Assembly (NCBI GenBank): GCA_025766275.1
Contig: JAFKAC010000068.1
Location: 265,337 to 329,336 of the forward strand
Length of the DNA stretch: 64,000 nucleotides
Source of the DNA: Lactarius indigo
Taxonomy: Eukaryota; Basidiomycota; Agaricomycetes; Russulales; Russulaceae
Direction: 5' to 3'
Shown piece by piece: positions 59,581 through 64,000 of the stretch. The notes below the pieces were generated by a model. That model was not told where the DNA came from, did no database searches, and saw only the letters and a list, made by a program, of their open reading frames with translations. Position 1 is the first letter of the stretch, and every line of letters starts with the position of its first letter. Made by a program: the position numbers and the translations under genes.

Positions 59581-61539
59581 TTACACCTCAACCTCAGACC
59601 ACCCATCCTCGATGTCGTCATCGTCATCGTCCTGCCCTACGCCCTCCCCTTTGAGCCTCGGTGAGGTAACCATGCGTAATGCTGAGACGCCGTCAGGAAG
59701 AGCGGGGGGAAGAAACGCAGGAGAAACCGGAGTAGAAGTCAAAGTAACGCCTTCGGCGGATAGGGAGACGGTTTCTTCACGAGTCCCTGACGTTACGGAG
59801 ACCGAGGGTTCATCTGCGGGTATCAATTTTTCGGCAATGGGTATATATCGACTTCGGAAGGTCCCCCGGATAAGCAACTCGTCCTGGACTGTGGCCGGTC
59901 TTGTGGGTGACGTTGGTGAGGTAACAACCTCTGTCGATTCTCAGCAGATGCGGAGGATATGTCTTCGATCGCGCTGTCATCCGGCACGACATCGGCGGAA
60001 TTGGCGGCGTTGTTCACAACGTCGACTCAGATGCAGACGCTGGGGCAGGACTCGATAGCTGATAGCCGTAGGGATCGATGCGACATGTTCTTCTTCCTCG
60101 GTCTCAGGCTTAGCTTCGGTCACAGACGCTGCGCGTGAACCCGTATCCTCGTCTTCTACGAGGTCAGATGACGAGGAGGTGGCTTCGGCGAGAGGGTCTT
60201 CACCGGGTTTTGCCATTGTTCTTGGCAACTTCCCTTGCTCTCTTGACCTTCTTCTCGACACCTTCTAGGGCCATCTCCACTTCTTTCACGACGGCTCTTC
60301 GTGCCACGCGAACCTCCCTCGTCTCCGTCACTTTCAACGGCGTCGAGCTGCGCTAAGAGCCCCTCGAGCGCGTGTTCGTAAGCTCTTATGGGTGCGTTTG
60401 TGGGTGTGTACGCGAGTCCGTCGTCTTCGTCATCAGAAAAGTCGAGAGAGGGAGGAATAGAGAAATCGGCAGAGAATTTAGAGAGCGTGGCACGGATATC
60501 TTGGATAGTTTCAAGTGGAGAAATGATGGTTTTGGATGCTGGCGGTGCAGCTTGCTCAGCAGCAGCCGCGCGGTGGGTTTAAAAGAGGCCTTTGCGGCCT
60601 CAGCGGAGGCGCCTTGCAGAGCGTCTGAACGTGAAAGATCGGTACCCTCGGGGGACCGTGTCGCACTGTCAATCTTCGTCTGTGAAAAGGACGTTAGTAA
60701 CGAGGGAATCTAGGAAAACGCACGGTGCAAACCTACTTCAGGCGAAAGTCCAGATGTGTCATTGGCGTCCCTCTCAGGAGTGTATTGAGCAAGGTGGTTG
60801 AGAGTAGCGCGAGCAAGATTCTGCACGTCTTCATCTTGGTTATCACTGGCAATTTTTCGCAAGCGCGCCCCTGAGAAGAGACTCCAAAGTCGGCACTGAG
60901 GTCCCGTTCTTAGGAACGCGGGTGAGGAGCGGTCATGTGCTCTGACTGGACCCTGATTAGGGGGGTCAGTACTGCTGGCGGACAACATGTACATACAACA
61001 TACCTCTTCGTTAGCAGGAGATCGAGGCGTGGAATCGAGGGGTTTGACTCCCCTTCAGAAAATGTGACGTGCGTCTGAGGTATCTGTGCAGCAAGAACAC
61101 TGGATATGGGTGTCCTACGTCGCTCCGGGATGCTGCACGCGACAGGGACCATGTGAGGTAGCGAGGGATGAACTTTCTGGAATTGCCTTCCTAGCTGCCA
61201 GCGCTGCTGCACGCTCTTGTGCTAGTACCCTCTCGAGCTGTTGCACCTGGCCGCTCTTTTGCGTGCGCGGATGATTCGTTCCTGCAGCAAGCGCGCTTCT
61301 TCCTGACGTTGGAGAGCTTCTACACGAGCTCTAGATGCGGCTTCTTCGCGTGCGCGGAAAAGCTCCTCTTCAGCAACAAGATACTTGGCGAGTGCACGAC
61401 GATAATGTGACTCGGGGTCTGTGGTCCGCGGAAGGTAAAAGTAGTCGGAGGTGGGTGGGTGTAGAGAGATTATATCATCAGAGTAGACTGGACGTGCTGA
61501 GTAGTACGAGTGAGCAGCTGAAGGATAGAAACCGAGCAT
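59581..61539 (-). CDS. BAG-domain cochaperone-like protein; heavily frame-shifted
   Basis: BAG-domain proteins bind the ATPase domain of Hsp70 and release nucleotide. The gene starts at 61539 (MLGFYPSAAHSYYSARPVYS), then a Tyr/Pro-rich start and a long charged helix (YRRALAKYLVAEEELFRARE, EALQRQEEARLLQERIIRAR). The BAG domain is near 60390-60190: HALEGLLAQLDAVESDGDE, then, in another frame, EVRVARRAVVKEVEMALEGV and EKKVKRAREVAKNNG. An acidic tail ends in DDDDDDIEDGWSEVEV at 59581. The coding sense is clear, but at least six changes of frame are needed: near 61255, 61190, 60860, 60580, 60330, 60207 and 59945. Several fall in G, A or C runs, including the GGG inside the BAG core. No GT-AG pair explains most of them. 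Either the gene is a pseudogene or this stretch was assembled with indel errors. One true intron lies around 60995-60950. Confidence 0.75.
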
Positions 61540-62373
61540 GGCGTGAAGTTTTCTGAAAGTGTTGTGAACCGTCTAACAGGCGTCGAAGTAACAATTTATA
61601 CTCGGACCATTCGCTGTTCTCTCACTCTCTCGAGTGTACGCGAAAAGTCGTCACTGTTCCAGAAATTACTAGGATACACCAAATTTAGATTAGTCAGGCA
61701 CACATCTTTCGCGCTCAGGGACCCACGGACTATGCCGATGACACGTGACACACTTCCAAGTAAAGGAAGGCAGGCAACATGGCCCAACCCATATCCGATA
61801 CAGCACTGTATTTGGTTGAAGTGTCTGCCCCAAGTCCATGGAAAAACTCGTAATTGGACGAGGGTGTTCCCATTTCACATGGGTCGATGTGTCTACTGTT
61901 ATAACAAGATTTATAACGTACCTTCACGCGTCCTGAGACCTGAGAACCCTGATGATGATCACTGTCATGGTCCTGCCACCGTAGGGCAGTAGCGTCTCAG
62001 GCTGTAGTCTGGTCTCCGGTCTAGCCGGTTGTGAAATTACGGATTCGGCCATCTCTTCGCTCGAGTCTCAACTTTTGCCGTTCATCTCCAAGATGCTGTC
62101 TCAGCTTGGTCGAATACTTACATCGATAACTGCAAGTATCGCTGAATAGTACTGTTTGCGTTGCACGGTTATCAGCCATGTTGCGTGGGAGCTCCAGCTC
62201 ACTAGGCACCGGATCACCTGTCCCTCTCGATGTGGGCGTCAGACCTGTCATCCATAGGACATGGGGCGGTGCGAATATTCACAGCCCAAGTATACGAAAC
62301 CCCGTGTTTTCTGCTCGCCTCTACACACTCTTACATTCTGCCATCACCAACAGATTGCCGTCAGCACAAGCAC
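61540..62373. other. Divergent intergenic region BAG gene / NACHT gene
   Basis: Contains the promoters of both divergent genes. Short frames on both strands (61543-61992 and 62021-62251) have no domain. No repeat recognised. Confidence 0.4.
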
Positions 62374-64000
62374 CATGTCTTCGTCCAACTTGGGCCAGAC
62401 ATCTCCCCTCCTCCAACTTCAAATCATACTTGATGCCGCCTTGAGTCAAGCCTTGAGCAGGTACAAGAAGAAGACCGGAAAACAACTTCTCGGCCATCCG
62501 CTCGCGACTAGGCTGCAACAATGTGATTCTGTCGATGCCATCTTGGCCATACTCCAAGACCAAGCCGAGGCGTTTCAACAATTTAGAGCTGGGGACCGGA
62601 GGTTGATGAAGTGGATCAGTCCAGTGGTGGATGTCCTCTACACGTTTTCTGCGACTCTTGGTGGAGCTTCTGGCCTGGTACTTCCTTGAAATTAGTTCGT
62701 GACAGCTTGAAGTGCATCCTAACGTTATGTGCAGGCGTTCGCCCCTGCGGGGGTCATCTTTACTGGGATCGGTGTCCTCCTTGCTGTCCGTACTTTTGCC
62801 GCGCCGTTTGTGGACCCTCTTAACACCGACATGTTATATAGGCAGCAAAAGGCGTGAGAGCGAGCCACGAAGCGCTCGTTGAACTCTTTGAGCGCATCGA
62901 GAGCTTCTTCAAGCGCTTTGGTGTTTATACTCAGATTTCGTTGACCGCAGAAATGGCGGAGGTATTTGTGAAGATCGTAGCCGAGGTGCTCTCTATCCTC
63001 TCCATCGCGACTAAAGAGGTGAAGCGAACGCGAGCAAGTGAGTCATTTCTGCAAGATATACTTCACATTTGACCACTCCCATATTTGATCAGGAATATAT
63101 TTCAGGAAACTATTAGGAAGGACAGATATCGAGGGCGCATTGAAGAGATGATCTGATACAAGAAGAAGTCCGGATGGCTATAGCTCAGAATATGAAGGGT
63201 GCGTGGCCCGTCCGACTGGTTACCCTTTAACGCTTAACTATTGACCACCCAGATGCCAAGAAAGCTAGCGATAATATAGACGAAATAAAATGTTCGTAAC
63301 TACCTCCATCGCTGCGTTGTGAACACTGAAACTCGGCCGCAGGGAACCAGATAGAGCAAGACGTTCGAAAATGGTTATCTCCGCCAGACCCGTCGACAAA
63401 CCACAACACCGCGTGTGAGGTCTACCAAAACGTACCGCCCACGTGGTTTTTCAGAGGCGGCGTATTCAAGGATTGGATATCAAATGGTTCCCTCTTGTGG
63501 ATCCACGGGAAACGTACGTCCTTAGTATCATATTTCGCAGCTCAACTGCTGACGGTCTCACTTTGCGTAGCCGGCTCGGGGAAGAGCGTTCTTTGGTTCG
63601 TTGTTTCCCCACTGTTGTCGCCTGTGACGGTTCTTATGTTGAGTCCGTCAAGCTCCGCAATCATACAACACATTATGACATCACGCGACGCTGGAAGGGC
63701 AACGTTGGCGTATTTCTACTTCGATTTTCAGGACGAGGAAAAACAAACGTCCGCAATGTGTTACCTCTCTCCTGGTCCAGCTTTCTGCGTACTCAAAGCC
63801 TTGTTGCGACATCATCTACCGTCTTTACTCGGCACACGGGAAGGGAGCGCAACAGCCCAGCAATGGGGTCTTGATCGACCACCTAAAGGAGATGCTCACG
63901 GTAGAGGCTCAACACCCAAATTTTATCGTCATGGACGCTATCGACGAGTGTCCCGAGTCTGGGTTGCCAACCCCACGAGAGGCAGTGCTTAGCCTTGTGA
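62374..64000 (+). CDS. Fungal STAND/NLR-like protein, Goodbye-like domain plus NACHT (partial at window end)
   Basis: Putative intracellular sensor of the fungal STAND class, expanded in Agaricomycetes and linked to non-self recognition. The start at 62374 is followed by a helical N-terminal domain of the Goodbye type: LDAALSQALSRYKKKTGKQL, HPLATRLQQCDSVDAILAIL, RLMKWISPVVDVLYTFSATL. Introns follow at 62677-62734 and about 62792-62842, then ASHEALVELFERIESFFKRF and VEVLSILSIATKEVKR-like helices. After a linker come WLSPPDPSTNHNTACEVYQN, WFFRGGVFKDWISNGSLLWI and HGK, then intron 63513-63571 or so. The P-loop AGSGKSVLW begins exactly after that intron. TLAYFYFDFQDEEKQ, FIVMDAIDECPESGLPTPRE (Walker B) and AVLSLV end at the window edge. 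Two frame breaks are seen: near 63145 (ALKR / DDLIQEEVRMAIAQ) and near 63760 (NVLP / SLLVQLSAYS). The repeat or effector C-terminus lies outside the window. Confidence 0.85.

Noticed and set aside
1..64000. tRNA genes, rRNA and CRISPR arrays
   Set aside because: Scanning for B-box-like GGTTCGA-type cores gave a few matches (for example about 17990 and 24830), but none had a cloverleaf around it. No regular spaced repeats were seen, and CRISPR is not expected in fungi.

Overview
The window looks like nuclear DNA of a filamentous basidiomycete, probably an Agaricomycete. The genes are densely interrupted by short GT-AG introns, mostly 45-70 nt, often with donors of the gtgcgt, gtgagt or gtacgt type. 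The gene families fit: a STE12-alpha factor with C2H2 fingers, a fungal STAND/NACHT protein with a Goodbye-like N-terminus, a secreted GMC oxidoreductase, and a one-pass membrane protein with an N-glycosylated ectodomain. All gene models were traced by hand from splice signals and reading phase; no search was run.

Layout. 548-2825 (+): secreted GMC oxidoreductase. 2.8-10.0 kb: no gene I can support. 10037-11644 (-): one-pass membrane protein. 12429-14530 (+): Vps36 (ESCRT-II), with reading-frame breaks. 16603-19502 (-): STE12-alpha-like regulator. 19.5-28.2 kb: gene-poor. 28186-28839 (+): small type II membrane protein. 29172-29747 (-): coiled-coil protein. 31.0-32.5 kb: two decayed Ty3/gypsy pol fragments in opposite orientation. 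32756-33278 (+): small hydrophilic protein. 33394-36050 (+): beta-adaptin of AP-1. 36.05-42.8 kb: gene-poor.

From 42.8 kb a housekeeping cluster follows. UBP6 (-) is head-to-head with a BAP31/YET protein (+). ATPase inhibitor IF1 (-) is head-to-head with ATP synthase subunit H, ATP14 (+). Then come an unknown conserved-looking protein (50081-50936, +), mitochondrial RNA polymerase RPO41 (-), a three-finger C2H2 protein (-) and a BAG-domain cochaperone (-). A NACHT/STAND receptor-like gene (+) runs off the right edge.

Functional themes. Four genes serve mitochondria or sit beside those that do: RPO41, ATP14 and IF1, the last two sharing one 353 bp intergenic region. Several act in endomembrane traffic and protein quality control: Vps36, AP-1 beta, BAP31, UBP6 and the BAG protein. 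The most informative anomalies are three. First, single-base frame breaks affect otherwise conserved genes (vps36, STE12, RPO41, the C2H2 gene, the BAG gene and the NLR), while GMC, AP-1 beta, UBP6, BAP31, IF1 and ATP14 read cleanly across 3-11 exons. Second, there is an inverted pair of retroelement pol relics. Third, an intron-split NACHT gene lies at the edge. I found no clearly new defence or biosynthetic system.
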